Source: Liquidambar formosana (lineage: Eukaryota; Streptophyta; Magnoliopsida; Saxifragales; Altingiaceae). From it: 64,000 bases of DNA. Numbering within the stretch: the first letter of the stretch is position 1; the number at the start of each line of letters is the position of its first letter. The DNA is taken from positions 24,073,955 through 24,137,954 of the forward strand of contig CM077829.1 in assembly GCA_039720395.1 (NCBI GenBank), written 5' to 3'. The notes under the pieces were generated by a model. It was not told the origin of the DNA and ran no database searches. It saw nothing but the letters and a program-made list of their open reading frames with translations. Made by a program: the position numbers and the translations under genes. Positions 30,120 through 41,903 of this stretch are shown here, piece after piece.

Positions 30120-31285
30120 TATATACCAAAAAAAAAAAAAAAAAAAAAAAACCACACACATTGATTCAGACTTTTTATATATCACCTATTCTGTATAATT
30201 TAAATCATAAAATTTGATCGATTATTAATTTCAACAAGGAAAGGAGTTTAAAGTTTGTTTAATTTCAACAAGGAAAGAGCTATCACTATTTAAGTTAAAA
30301 TTTTCAAGAATTATTTCTCAAGGTGATTTCTTACTTTTTATATATATATATATATAAAATTTCAAATGTACATTTGTCAGTTTATAATAAAAAATAAATT
30401 AAATTGAATTGCACAAACTCTCCTAAACTAGAAGTCAAATTTAGGAAAATCAAATTGTTTGAGATGTAAAAAAACTGAATCAAGTTGAGTTCCAGTGTTA
30501 TCAAGCTTGGCCCAATTAAAATGAGATTATATTTGAATTCGGTTGGAAGTATTGAAAATCGATCTGCTTTCTTCTTTACACTCTGCCATTGTCTTTGACA
30601 CCTTGGTTTCAGTGAAATAGGGAAGGAGAACTTCCACTAATCCTTTGAGCGTGTCACCATGAATTATGGGTTGATATATGGAAAAAGCGGATAAAGGTTG
30701 AGATAAGGAGGCTTTTTTCCCCATTTTAATTTTCATGAGTTCAACCTGATCAACTGATGAGACAATTGCATATATATTACTTCATGAAGGAAAGTTCTAA
30801 AATCTGAAGATATGAAACTCGAAACAAAATCATAATCCAAAGAGTCGATTAGCAAAAATATTGATCACATACCAGGGCATAACTTGAAATACTACTATAC
30901 ATAAGCAATTAGAACTTTGGCACTTTAGACTTTTATGCATAAATTAATAAGAGTACACAACACAAATGTAAACAATCATTTCTTACTTTCAACCAGGATA
31001 TGAAAAACCTAATCAAGGCCATACTTTAGAGCGAAAAACATTTCCACACCTATCCTGCTTTGCTTGAGATGAAGGATGAGCGGACCCTTGACCACAAAAT
31101 GCATTTGATCTGGATTAAAAATGAACAATATATATAATTAAATTTAGCTGAACTAACATGATTAATTAAACATTGTACTGCAAAACTTCCCACACCTACT
31201 TTTGGAACTAGACGTTAGATCATCTCGAGTCCTAGAGATCGCAAATAACCCGGCCATCTCTTGAACGCATAAACCTTTCTGTGTA
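30120..31285. other. Intergenic AT-rich stretch
   Basis: Holds a poly(A) run, a (TA)n run near 30340-30356 and a 69-codon minus-strand frame (30527-30736, KASLSQPLSAFSIYQPII...) that I do not recognise. From about 31252 it is the left part of the duplicated block also found at 55676. Confidence 0.4.
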
Positions 31286-31290
31286 TTAGG
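31252..31290. repeat. Left piece of the duplicated block split by Copia-1
   Basis: CGGCCATCTCTTGAACGCAT matches 55679-55698. The last five bases TTAGG are the target duplication of Copia-1. Confidence 0.7.
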
Positions 31291-32959
31291 TGTTAGGATT
31301 ATGCCCTAGAGCCAATCATGGAGATGATTGTTTAGGGATTAGGAACAATCAATTGATTTCATTTATATATGTCACATTTATTATTGATTTAATAAAAGGG
31401 CTTATTCTATTATGTTTATATGCATCATTTATATTTACATAATATGTCCATGGAGTTAGAGTTGAGAATATGAAATTACAAAGGGTTGTAATTTTGAGAC
31501 TGTAAATATATCTTTGTACTAAACTCCTAAATCATTCCTAGTTGAAGGTTCACTATGATGGACAGTAATGAACCATAGGACTAGCACTTGTTAGGTTGAC
31601 TCTATAGGAGGATAGCTAGTCTCAAGCTATTTGTGTGGAGACACTACAACCAACAAGTGGGTGCCTATTATCAGAATAGGTACACTGAATGTGACCAAAG
31701 ATGAGATAAACTGAATGGAGTTTTAACCTGCCTGTCAATCAGTTTCTTATTGTTATAGTGGTACAAGTAATCCTTAGACCTGAGACACCATGGTTGTCTT
31801 ATACATGTAGCTTTAGAAGTTTGATAACACTAAGTGCAGATCCTATTCAGGGGTCTGTAAGGGTGTTCATTGGCCCTACTGCTATGTGTGTGAAGGCATG
31901 TGAGTGATCAACAAGGAATCCATCACTCTCAGGAAAAAGATCGGAGAGTGAATGTCTCATACAGTATTCATTGAATATAACTCATTAAATCCATGGGCCT
32001 ATGGTAGAATGAATATGGAAAGGAGTTTCCATAAGTTCATCATTGAGTTGATATTAATGAATGAGTATAAAGTAATTGAACTAGGGACTTGATAGACTTC
32101 CATGTCCTATTAGTTCAATTGGAGACATTATGTTGATGGAAGGATGGAATTGTAACCTGCAAACTATAACAGAAGGGTTCTTTGTAAATGACTATTCACC
32201 TCATTAAGGACCACACCATGAGCCATATGCTAGATGTTACTCATGGTTAGTAGAAGCCCTAATTGATATAAATGAGTTATAATCAATTAGGGAATTGAAA
32301 GGAGTTTCAATTAGACCCTTAATGGAAAGTGTTCCTTTGTGCACAACTTGTGCTGTTCCTACTACTTGATGATGTGAACCCAATGGGTCACACACTGATC
32401 ATGCTAAGAGAGCTTGATAGTCTATGAGAGAAAGGGTATAAGTGAATAAAGAATTGTTCTTAAGGGGCAAATTTATATAGGATATAAATTAGAGGGGTTA
32501 TTGTGTAATTAGGAGTAATTACACAAAACCCATTAGGGTTAGAAGACCCCCCTTGGCCGGCCCTAGTTGGAGGCTATTTAAAGCCTTCTATGATGTGATG
32601 ACATCATCACTTGAAGCACTCTTAGAGGCTCCCAAGTGCTGGCCAAAAATTTCACCTCTCTCTCTCTCTCTCTCCTCTCTTCTCCTACTCTAGCATCAAC
32701 AAGGGAAAGAAGGAAAGGACATCAAGCTCTAGCTAGGTGTGGATACTGTTGGAGGCAGTGCACTTGGACTGCTCAATCAGAAGACAAAGCTTGGAGCATA
32801 AAGGAGAAGACTTGTTCAACTATAAGTACCCTAACTCTCTTGGTAGTTAGGATTATGGTTTTTGTATTAAGCATAATTAAGATTCATGGGTTTGGGAATC
32901 ATAGGAAAAATTTTAAATTCCGCCTTTGTATTTTTTCCTCTCTAGATTGATTCCCAACA
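31291..32959 (+). repeat. Copia-1 5' LTR
   Basis: Starts TGTTAGGATTATGCCC and ends GATTGATTCCCAACA, 1669 bp. A (CT)n run lies at 32656-32675, and GGCTATTTAAAGCC near 32573 may hold the promoter box. Confidence 0.92.
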
Positions 32960-32960
32960 G

Positions 32961-32977
32961 TGGTATCAGAGCCATGG
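32961..32977 (+). other. Copia-1 primer-binding site
   Basis: TGGTATCAGAGCCATGG, complementary to the 3' end of tRNA-iMet, one base after the LTR. Confidence 0.9.
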
Positions 32978-35900
32978 TTATGCCTAATACAAACTGCATG
33001 TGGGCTGTAATTTATGGTAAAATTGATTGGTTTAATGAATTGAGATTCATGTTCATGCATTTAATTGATTTCCCTCTCATGGCCGAACCTAGGGTTATTG
33101 AACCCTAGGTGTTTATCTCTTCTTCTCCTCTTCTAAAATAGTTTTAGGGCTACTGGAAATTCAAAGAGTTGAGTAGGTTTCAGTTTTAGAAAAGAAGAAG
33201 GAGGAAACTAGGGTTTCCTCTTCATGGCCGAACCTGGGGTTTTGAACCCTAGGCTGTTTTTCCCTCTTCTCCTCTTCTATTTATCTTTTTCATTAATTCT
33301 GGAATTTTTGAAGAGCATATGATGTAATTAGAAGAAGAAGAAACTAGGGTTTCTTCTACGGAGGCCGAACCTAGGGTTTGGAACCCTAGGTTGTTCTCTT
33401 TTGTGTTTTGTTTTTGTTTTGGTTTAATTAAGACATGAGATGCCTGTAATTAATTCACATAAAGTTGTTATGGTGATTTCTCAAGTATAGGGATGCATAG
33501 AAATCAAAACAAATCAAAAAGTTTGGGAAGAACACCATGGAGTTCGAATATGGGTTTCAGAACCCTATGGTTCTTGCTACTGTTCTGATATGATATCTCT
33601 GTAAAATTGATGAATAATCATTATAGGATGATGATATATGATGTATAGATCATATTCTTTAAGGTTCAAAGGAGTCTTGATGCATAAAGAATCAAAAAGT
33701 TTGATTTCTTGGAAGAACACAGCAGGCTGTTTTTTCCTGCAGAAAGTCATCAATGGAGTTTTGTTCATATCTTGAGTTAGGGAACTCCAAATTGCATGAA
33801 ACCAATTTTATTAGTTTCCTAAGACATGTAGGATGATAGGAAAAATAATTTGGTAACCTGAATTAATCATCTTGCTGGGTTTTAAATCAATTTGTGATCA
33901 TGGACAGTATGCTGTCAAATTCTGGACAGCCTACTGTTCTTGAATTGTTTAGAACAATTGGGGATGATTTGATCATCCAAACCACTTCAATTAGCTTAGT
34001 AATTCATGTAGGGACATGATACAAAAGCTGGTTTTGTTGGTGGAGTCGAATTGATTAAGTTTTAGAAACTTCTGTGACCTTGGAGGTCCTCCAATGGTGG
34101 TGCCAGCACTGGGTTCAGGAAACCCTAATGTTCTTTGAAGAAGACAGCCCTCTTGGCCACTCCACACGTGTCCATGGGCTTGGCCCACACCCTGGCTTGA
34201 GTTCCCCTTTGCTGGCCATGGCCTCCCATGGCAGCCTTGCCTAGCCATGGCAGCCCACTATAGATGGCGGCAGCCTTAGGGTTTCTTAGGAAACCCTAAT
34301 TTCTATTAATGATGAAACCCTAAATCTATTAATGGCATTAATTAAAACCCTAATTGAGCAATTAATTACCATAATTAAAGTGTTTAATGATTGGTCATTA
34401 ATTGACCAATCATGGTTATTAATCATTAGGGTATAATTAATTGCATTTATGATGTCTAGGGTTTAGGGTTTAGGAAACCCTAATTCATATTAATTAAACC
34501 CTAATTCTATTAATGCATTAATTAATAACTAAACCTAGTAATTAATGTGTCTAACCTAGGGTTAAATGATTGGTCATTAATGACCAATCATGATCATTAA
34601 TGGTTTAGTAATTAATCATTGGCATTTAATAGGTTTAAGGTTTAGGGTTTTAGAAACCCTAATTAGTGCATATTAATTAGGAGTAATTAATATCCTAGGT
34701 GGCATTAATTAAACCCTAATCCTAATCATTAATACCGTATAAACCTAGGGTTTAAATGATTGGTCATTAATTGACCAATTATAAGGCATTTAATGCATTA
34801 GGGTTACACTTAGGGTTTAGAGTTAATGCATTTAGGGTTTAGGGTTTTAGGAAACCCTAATGCACTAATTAATTAATAAAATGATTTTATTTAATTCCGA
34901 AATTGATTATTTAATTAATGGTGATTAATTTTATATTGTTTTAAATGGTTTAAAACACAATTTAGGATTAAATAAAAATCTGGAAATTTTAATTAAATAA
35001 AATTGTTTTGTTTAATTAAAAAGATCCTAATATTTGATATTAGAGTTTAATTAGGGGACTTTAAATGTTTCAATTGATTTGATTAATTGAAATTAAATGT
35101 CTTAAATGTTAAGACTTAATTAATTCAAGAACTTATGCATATCCTAATAAGATTAGGACACATTAATGAGATTAATGAAAACCAATCAATAGAGTTACCA
35201 TAAATGCCCAGATGTTTATTGCTTATAGTTTTTCCTTTATTATGCAATGTGATTGTATGGTTATGGATGGATGATGATTATGGACTATACCCTTAAACCA
35301 ATTGTGATTGGCCGTCTTATGAATGGGTTGTATTATTTTCAAGAGTTGTAATTTTATTATGGTGATGTATTATTTTTGGGGCTTGCATGGCACCTTCTTC
35401 TCTCTCTCTATCATTCTCTTATGTACCCCCACATTCCCCTTATGTATCCCTTTCTTTAAAATTATGTAAATGTTATGTAATCGAGAGTGCACTAAGGAGC
35501 ATGGTGGACCTAAAGGAGCATGGTGGAGCCCAACAAGCCTATGGTGGAGACCATCAAGCTAATGGAGGAGATTGAAGGACTTGAAAGCTTGGAGAAGACT
35601 TTCAAGAGAGCATGCTATGTTTTGAATGAATGTTTTACGATCACCTACACCCACCTTAGACCTAGGATTCAATTCATTGGCTTGGATTGAATCCTCTTAA
35701 AGTCCATAATCATCATAGTGGGAGCTTTTAATGAGATTAATAGAGATAGCTCCAAATCCAAAGATCGTTATAAGTCACCTTATAGGGACTAATATCGATA
35801 AGTGGATTACATATATATAATGTTGTTATATATTTCTTATTTAAATGCATGAGATGTATGTTAGATTAGTTATTTTGATGAGACCCTTAAAACTCCTCTA

Positions 35901-36468
35901 TTTTAATATTAAGTTGGAAATGGAGAATACATTAGGGAATGGATTCTTCATTGCCTTCCATCATTATAGGATCATCTAACGTCCTTTAATGTGGGTACCT
36001 GGCTGCAGACATGTAGGAGCTACCCATATTAAAGACATTACTTGAAACTATCACATATATAGATATCATGGGGTGCCTAAGCTGGTATATACCAAGAAAC
36101 TAACATGTGAGGTATATATTTGGTGAAACATACCTGTGTGAATGATGGGCCTAACTTAACTAGGGAAGTATTCCAAGAAACTAACATGTGAGGAATATGT
36201 ACCCTAGAGGCAAAATGATTGGAACTTGCTTATGAAGCAATAGACAAAGAGTTGTCTTCTTACTGTGGGTTAGAAGTCAAGAAACTAACATGTGAGGCTT
36301 CTAGGTCACAGTGGGACCCCAATCCCCATTAGGAATAAGATTCCCGAATTCCATTAGAGGGTGTATGGAATTTGATAAAATAGTGGGAGGTACCATATGA
36401 TTAAAGACCCGATCATTATGGATTAAAAATGAAATCTAATTCTCTAATTTTATATGTAGTTCATAGAA
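32978..36468 (+). other. Copia-1 long untranslated leader
   Basis: About 3.5 kb without a supported gene. It has repeated (T/G)AACCTAGGGTT... units at 33080-33400 (ATGGCCGAACCTAGGGTT three times), an AT-rich block with AAACCCTAA motifs and palindromes at 34280-34870, and repeats of AAGAAACTAACATGTGAGG at about 36090, 36175 and 36277. Confidence 0.6.
34388..34781. repeat. Three spaced CCAAT palindromes in the Copia-1 leader
   Basis: TGATTGGTCATTAAT(T)GACCAAT(C/T)(A) occurs at 34388-34412, 34567-34590 and 34757-34781, spaced 179 and 190 bp. The middle copy is a perfect 24-bp palindrome. Each carries CCAAT in both orientations and is surrounded by AAACCCTAAT / AGGGTTTAGGGTTT motifs. Confidence 0.85.
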
Positions 36469-37341
36469 ATGGCTCACCTCAACCCGCTATCCAAAATATT
36501 GGACATCAACCGTTTGACTGGACCAAACTATCTTGATTGGCTGAGGAATTTAAAAATAGTTTTAACTTCCGAAAAGATTACCTACACACTTGATGGCACA
36601 CTTCCTGAGGCACTGGCTGAGACTGCAACTCAGCAAGAGAAAGATGCTTATCAGAAGCGCATGGACGATGACTTGAAGGCAAGATGCTATATGATGGCAT
36701 CCATGAGCCCTGAGCTTCAGAAGCAACATGAGTCCATGAAGAGTGCTCGCGACATCTTTCTCCACTTACAAGAGCTGTATGGGGAGCAAAGTAGGACCGC
36801 GAAGTACAATATTGTCAAGGATCTATTCAAGGCAAGGATGAATGAGGGTTCGTCTGTGACTGATCACACCTTGAAAATGATCAACCATATCGAGCAGCTT
36901 GAAAAGCTTGATGTGATCATTGAAGCTGATATGTGTTCAGACATTATACTATAGTCCCTTCCTGATTCATTTGGGCCGTTCATAATGAATTTTCATATGA
37001 ACAAGCTTGAGCCCACTCTCCCCGAGCTGCACAATTTGCTCAAGATGACTGAGGAGACAATGAAGATGGGAAAAGGTTCTTTGCTCGCATTTGATGGAGC
37101 TTCTACTTCCAAGGCCAAGCCCAAGCCTAAGGGCAAGGGCAAAGGAAAGGGTAAGAGTACCCAAGGGAAGAAGAAGAAGAACTTAAAGCCAAAAGGAGGT
37201 GTCAAGAAAGGTAATACTGACAAGGCCAAAGGAACCTGTTTTCACTGCGGCAAGGATGGGCACTGGAAACGTAACTGCTGGGAGTATCTGGATACTCTAA
37301 AGAGCCGACCTTCGGAAGGTATGGATCATGCTCTAAACTAA
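36469..37341 (+). pseudogene. Copia-1 gag (one in-frame stop)
   Basis: The retrotransposon capsid protein. Reads MAHLNPLSKILDINRLTGPN (DUF4219-like start), then the UBN2-type gag helices, with a TAG at 36952-36954. It resumes in frame with SLPDSFGPFIMNFHMNKLEP and a Lys/Gly-rich basic stretch, ending in the zinc knuckle CFHCGKDGHWKRNC. Apart from the stop it is open over about 290 codons, far better kept than pol. Confidence 0.88.
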
Positions 37342-39310
37342 ATGTTAGTTTTGCTTCCACTTGGGTACTTAATTCTAATGTGAATTTTGAATTCCATGCA
37401 GGATCTAGTGGGAAGCAGAAGGCTGAGTAGAAGCGGAATATCCCTACGAGTAGAGAATGGAGCAAAGTGTTGCTGTATTAGCTATGGGACTTGCTGCTTG
37501 ACTCTACCTGAAGGAGTAGTTTAGAATTAATAAGCTATCTTGACATTCCAGAAGTTTTTAGAAACATTATCTTTATTTCTGTTTTGCCTAAACAGTGTTT
37601 TTAGTTTGATTTAATAAATGTTTTTTATGAAGAGTTCATTACTTCTGGAATTTATAGCATTTATCTTCTAAACTACCTTGCAAATATGAATTGCATGAAA
37701 CATGATAGCTCTAAAATTGAATGCTAATAAACCCAAGAGAACAAAAGAAATAGTTTCTCATACTTTATGAACCTTTACTTAAAAATGTTAAGGTATAGGT
37801 GCATATACTTAAAGAAGTACAAATCTGAAACATTTGAAAAGGTTCAAAGAATTCAGATATGAAGTAGAGAAACAAACTAGTAAAAATATCAAGCTCTACG
37901 ATTAGATCGAGGAAGCAAATATTTAACCTATGATTTTTCAAATCACTTTGTTCAAATAAGCATTCTGTCACAATGGACACCTCTTAGAAATGGTTTTCGA
38001 GAAAGAGGTAGATGACCTTATTGGATATGGTCTGATCCATAATAAATTACAACGACTGAATATTATCCTTTTAAGGATATACCCTACAAACTACCGCGTA
38101 CCTGTGAAACGGAGTTCAAACCAAAGCTGTCCCTTAGGACCTATATGAGATATGGAAAGGGAAGCACCAAACCTTAAGCATGTTAAGGTATGGGATTGCA
38201 CAGCATATATAGAGACACATGATGTAATCAAATTGGAAATCAAGATAACTTAAATATAGGTTTGTGGTTTATCCTAAAAAGGAGTTTAGGATATCATATC
38301 TATTATCCTGATGAACAAAAGTGTTTGTTAAATAAGTTTGCAATCTTTCTTGAAAAATAGTTTATTCAAGAAGAAGGCAATAACAGGAAAATAGAAATCA
38401 AAGAGTTGTCTCATGAGACACAAACCAACATTGATGCAACCCCTGTCCCTGTTAAGACAGAACCCATCATTGTACCATGATTGTACGAAGGGTTAGTGGG
38501 AGTGCGATCACTTTTATGGTCCTATGAGTGAATGACGTTTTACTTATTAGGGAATAATGTAAAGACGTTGTCAAAAGTGAAAAATTGGTTTTTCACAAAG
38601 TTTCTCCATAAAAGATTTGGAAGAAGCATCCTATATTCTAGGAATAGGGGTCTATAGAGATAGATCCAAAGGATGCTAAGTCTCTCCCAATCGAAGTACA
38701 TAGACAAGATTTTGAAAGAGTTCAAAATGCATGATTCCAAAAGGAGGTCTAAATTCCTATCAGACATGGAATCAAGTTGTCTATAACTAAAAGACTAGAT
38801 ATTAGTTTTGCTGTAAATGTTACGAGCAGATGTCAAGCAAACCCAGATAAGGAACACTGGAAAGCAGTCAAGGCTATCCTTAAGTTTTTGAGAAGAACTA
38901 AAGGACCTATCCCTTGCCTATGGAGAAAGAAACTTAAAATGGTTGGTGGAACGGATACAGATTTTCAATCTGACGATGATGATAGGAGATCAACATCGAG
39001 GTATGTTCTCACCTTAAATGGTGGAGCTGTAAATTTGAGTGCATTGCTGCATGTTTGGATAAGTAAGTTCATTGCAGAACTAGGAGTGGTTCCTGACATT
39101 GAGAAGCCGTTACTATTGCTTTTGTGACAGCAATAAGGCTAGTGCTCAAGACAAGTATCCACGGTCTCATCAAAAGTCCAAACTTTAAGCGGCAATTCCA
39201 AATGATTAGAGAGATCATTGGAAGAGATGACATATACATATAAAAGTTTAAAAGAACGGAGAATAAAGAAGACCCCTTTACTAAAGCTATGACCCAAGTG
39301 TGTTGGATCA
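37342..39310 (+). pseudogene. Copia-1 pol remnants (integrase, RT, RNase H)
   Basis: No long frame. Around 38080-38220 the frames give pieces of the Copia integrase C-terminal region (a YEIWKGK-like motif, then KVWDCTAY-like). 38777-39127 gives RT-end/RNase H motifs (RLDISFAVNVTSRCQANPDK, HWKAVKAILKFLRRTKG, RRSTSRYVLTLNGGAVN). 39040-39310 keeps scrambled RNase H end motifs (KFIAELGVVPDIE). Protease and the RT YVDD region were not recognised, so large parts are deleted. Confidence 0.75.
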
Positions 39311-39358
39311 CCACCGACAGGATATGAGTATGAGATACATGGTGGATTGGCTATAGTG

Positions 39359-39370
39359 CAAGTGGGAGAT
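39359..39370 (+). other. Copia-1 polypurine tract
   Basis: CAAGTGGGAGAT directly precedes the TGTTAGG start of the 3' LTR; AGTGGGAGAT is the usual Copia polypurine tract. Confidence 0.85.
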
Positions 39371-41038
39371 TGTTAGGATTATGCCCTAGAGCCAATCATG
39401 GAGATGATTGTTTAGGGATTAGGAACAATCAATTGATTTCATTTATATATGTCACATTTATTATTGATTTAATAAAAGGGCTTATTCTATTATGTTTATA
39501 TGCATCATTTATATTTACATAATATGTCCATGGAGTTAGAGTTGAGAATATGAAATTACAAAGGGTTGTAATTTTGAGACTGTAAATATATCTCTGTACT
39601 AAACTCCTAAATCATTCCTAGTTGAAGGTTCACTATGATGGACAGTAATGAACCATAGGACTAGCACTTGTTAGGTTGACTCTATAGGAGGATAGCTAGT
39701 CTCAAGCTATTTGTGTGGAGACACTACAACCAACAAGTGGGTGCCTATTATCAGAATAGGTACACTGAATGTGACCAAAGATATGAGATAAACTGAATGG
39801 AGTTTTAACCTGCCTGTCAATCAGTTTCTCATTGTTATAGTGGTACAAGTAATCCTTAGACCTGAGACACCATGGTTGTCTTATACATGTAACTTTAGAA
39901 ATTTGATAACACTAAGTGCAGATCCTATTCAGGGGTCTGTAAGGGTGTTCATTGGCCCTACTGCTATGTGTGTGAAGGCATGTGAATGATCAACAAGGAA
40001 TCCATCACTCTCAGGAAAAAGATCGGAGAGTGAATGTCTCATACAGCATTCATTGAATATAACTCATTAAATCCATGGGCCTATGGTAGAATGAATATGG
40101 AAAGGAGTTTCCATAATTTCATCATTGAGTTGATATTAATGAATGAGTATAAAGTAATTGAACTAGGGACTTGACAGACTTCCATGTCCTATTAGTTCAA
40201 TTGGAGACATTATGTTGATGGAAGGATGGAATTGTAACCTGCAAACTATAACAGAAGGGTTCTTTGTAAATGACTATTCACCTCATTAAGGACCACACCA
40301 TGAGCCATATGCTAGATGTTACTCATGGTTAGTAGAAGCCCTAATTGATATAAATGAGTTATAATCAATTAGGGAATTGAAAGGAGTTTCAATTAGACCC
40401 TTAATGGAAAGTGTTCCTTTGTGCACAACTTGTGCTGTTCCTACTACTTGATGATGTGAACCCAATGGGTCACACACTGATCATGCTAAGAGAGCTTGAT
40501 AGTCTATGAGAGAAAGGGTATAAGTGAATAAAGAATTGTTCTTAAGGGGCAAATTTATATAGGATATAAATTAGAGGGGTTATTGTGTAATTAGGAGTAA
40601 TTACACAAAACCCATTAGGGTTAGAAGACCCCCCTTGGCCGGCCCTAGTTGGAGGCTATTTAAAGCCTTCTATGATGTGATGACATCATCACTTGAAGCA
40701 CTCTTGGAGGCTCCCAAGTGCTGGCAAAAAATTTAACCTCTCTCTCTCTCTCTCCTCTCTTCTCCTACTCTAGCATCAACAAGGGAAAGAAGGAAAGGAC
40801 ATCAAGCTCTAGCTAGGTGTGGATACTGTTGGAGGCAGTGCACTTGGACTGCTCAATCAGAAGACGAAGCTTGGAGCATAAAGGAGAAGACTTGTTCAAC
40901 TGTAAGTACCTTAACTCTCTTGGTAGTTAGGATTATGGTTTTTGTATTAAGTATAATTAAGATTCATGGGTTTGGGAATCATAGGAAAAATTTAAATTCC
41001 GCCTTTGTATTTTTTCCTCTCTAGATTGATTCCAAACA
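39371..41038 (+). repeat. Copia-1 3' LTR
   Basis: 1668 bp, TGTTAGG...TTCCAAACA. Followed at 41039-41043 by TTAGG. Confidence 0.92.
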
Positions 41039-41043
41039 TTAGG

Positions 41044-41391
41044 GGCACCGTATTTCTATTTAATGGACCAGCTCAAAATTTTATTATTTCAGTTAAGTGA
41101 TATTTTTCTCACAATCGATCTATCCTCTTTATGATCGATGACTCTCTTTTACCTGGTGATTGGGCAATGCGTATTGATCTTTTGGAGATAACATGTTAGA
41201 TGATAAAGAAGAGGGGTCAGCAGCATATATATATATATATATATTGCTTTTAATTAAAGTTGACGACTGGAATTTGTCTTTGCGAATTACAATGTCTAAA
41301 TACCAACATCATTCCCATTTTCAATTTCCACTTTATGAATATCTCATTTTTATTCCAGTGTTTCTGCATACAACCAAGAATAAATAGAATG
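41044..41391. repeat. Middle piece of the duplicated block between the two Copia elements
   Basis: GGCACCGTATTTCTATTTAA through AATAAATAGAATG matches 55724-56073 almost base for base. It includes an (AT)n run at about 41225-41242. Open frames here are not genes. Confidence 0.85.
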
Positions 41392-41891
41392 TGTAAATAC
41401 ACTATATCTACTGCATATAGCACTCAATAACGGGTCCAAGGACATACCTTAAGCGGAAGAGACCCGAGGATGTTTGTCGGTTGTTGTTACAAGCTCCACG
41501 TAGTCGCTGCATGAATTGTTGCTCTTCCAGTGCGAGTCTGACCTCCGTGTATGCTCCTCAATGTCGTGATAGCCGTAAGGGATCGCTACTAGAGTCCTCC
41601 CACGCAATCCACACTACCAAATCCACTAGGCCAATGGTGATCCTAGAGAGAGAATACTAGAGAGAGAATAATAGAGACTGCTATATTTCTGTATTGTGGT
41701 GTGTCTCAATCACTAAGAGAGACATTCAATATATATGTGCCCCTATTCCACAGTCCAAACCCTAGCAGGAGTTGGTTTCCAAGTGCAATTAGGAAACCTC
41801 ATGGAATAGGGGACTTAACCACTGGGTCCAGCACCCATACGTGGGCGGACCATGGGTTTGGGTCACAACCCAATGACCCATATTTTTAACA
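41392..41891 (-). repeat. Copia-2 3' LTR
   Basis: 500 bp. The plus strand reads TGTAAATACACTATATCTAC to CCCATATTTTTAACA. The minus-strand frame order places it at the 3' end. Confidence 0.9.
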
Positions 41892-41903
41892 TCTCCCACT
41901 CGC
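41892..41903 (-). other. Copia-2 polypurine tract
   Basis: The plus strand TCTCCCACTCGC is the inverse of GCGAGTGGGAGA and abuts the LTR. Confidence 0.85.

Larger units (their letters stand above)
31291..41038 (+). mobile_element. Copia-1: full-length LTR/Copia-type element (9.75 kb) with TTAGG TSD
   Basis: Two near-identical LTRs (31291-32959 and 39371-41038), a perfect iMet primer-binding site, a polypurine tract and a perfect 5-bp duplication TTAGG (31286-31290, 41039-41043) define the element. The gag (36469-37341) has one stop. Recognisable integrase and reverse transcriptase/RNase H pieces are in the Copia order (integrase before RT), but pol is heavily eroded. The leader between primer site and gag is unusually long (about 3.5 kb). 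By eye the LTRs differ at roughly 15-20 bases and a few indels, about 1 percent. Confidence 0.9.

Noticed and set aside
30527..30736. Small protein-coding gene (69 codons, minus strand)
   Set aside because: No domain, neighbours or splice context support it, and the frame is short in AT-rich DNA.
32961..32977. tRNA gene fragment (TGGTATCAGAGCC)
   Set aside because: It is the primer-binding site of an LTR retrotransposon; no cloverleaf surrounds it. The same applies at 7290-7305 and near 23388.
34280..34870. Interstitial telomere array from AAACCCTAA motifs
   Set aside because: The motifs are scattered and separated by unrelated AT-rich spacers, not a head-to-tail array; they lie in the Copia-1 leader.
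38777..39127. A stand-alone 116-codon gene
   Set aside because: It is the eroded RT/RNase H end of Copia-1, inside the element boundaries.
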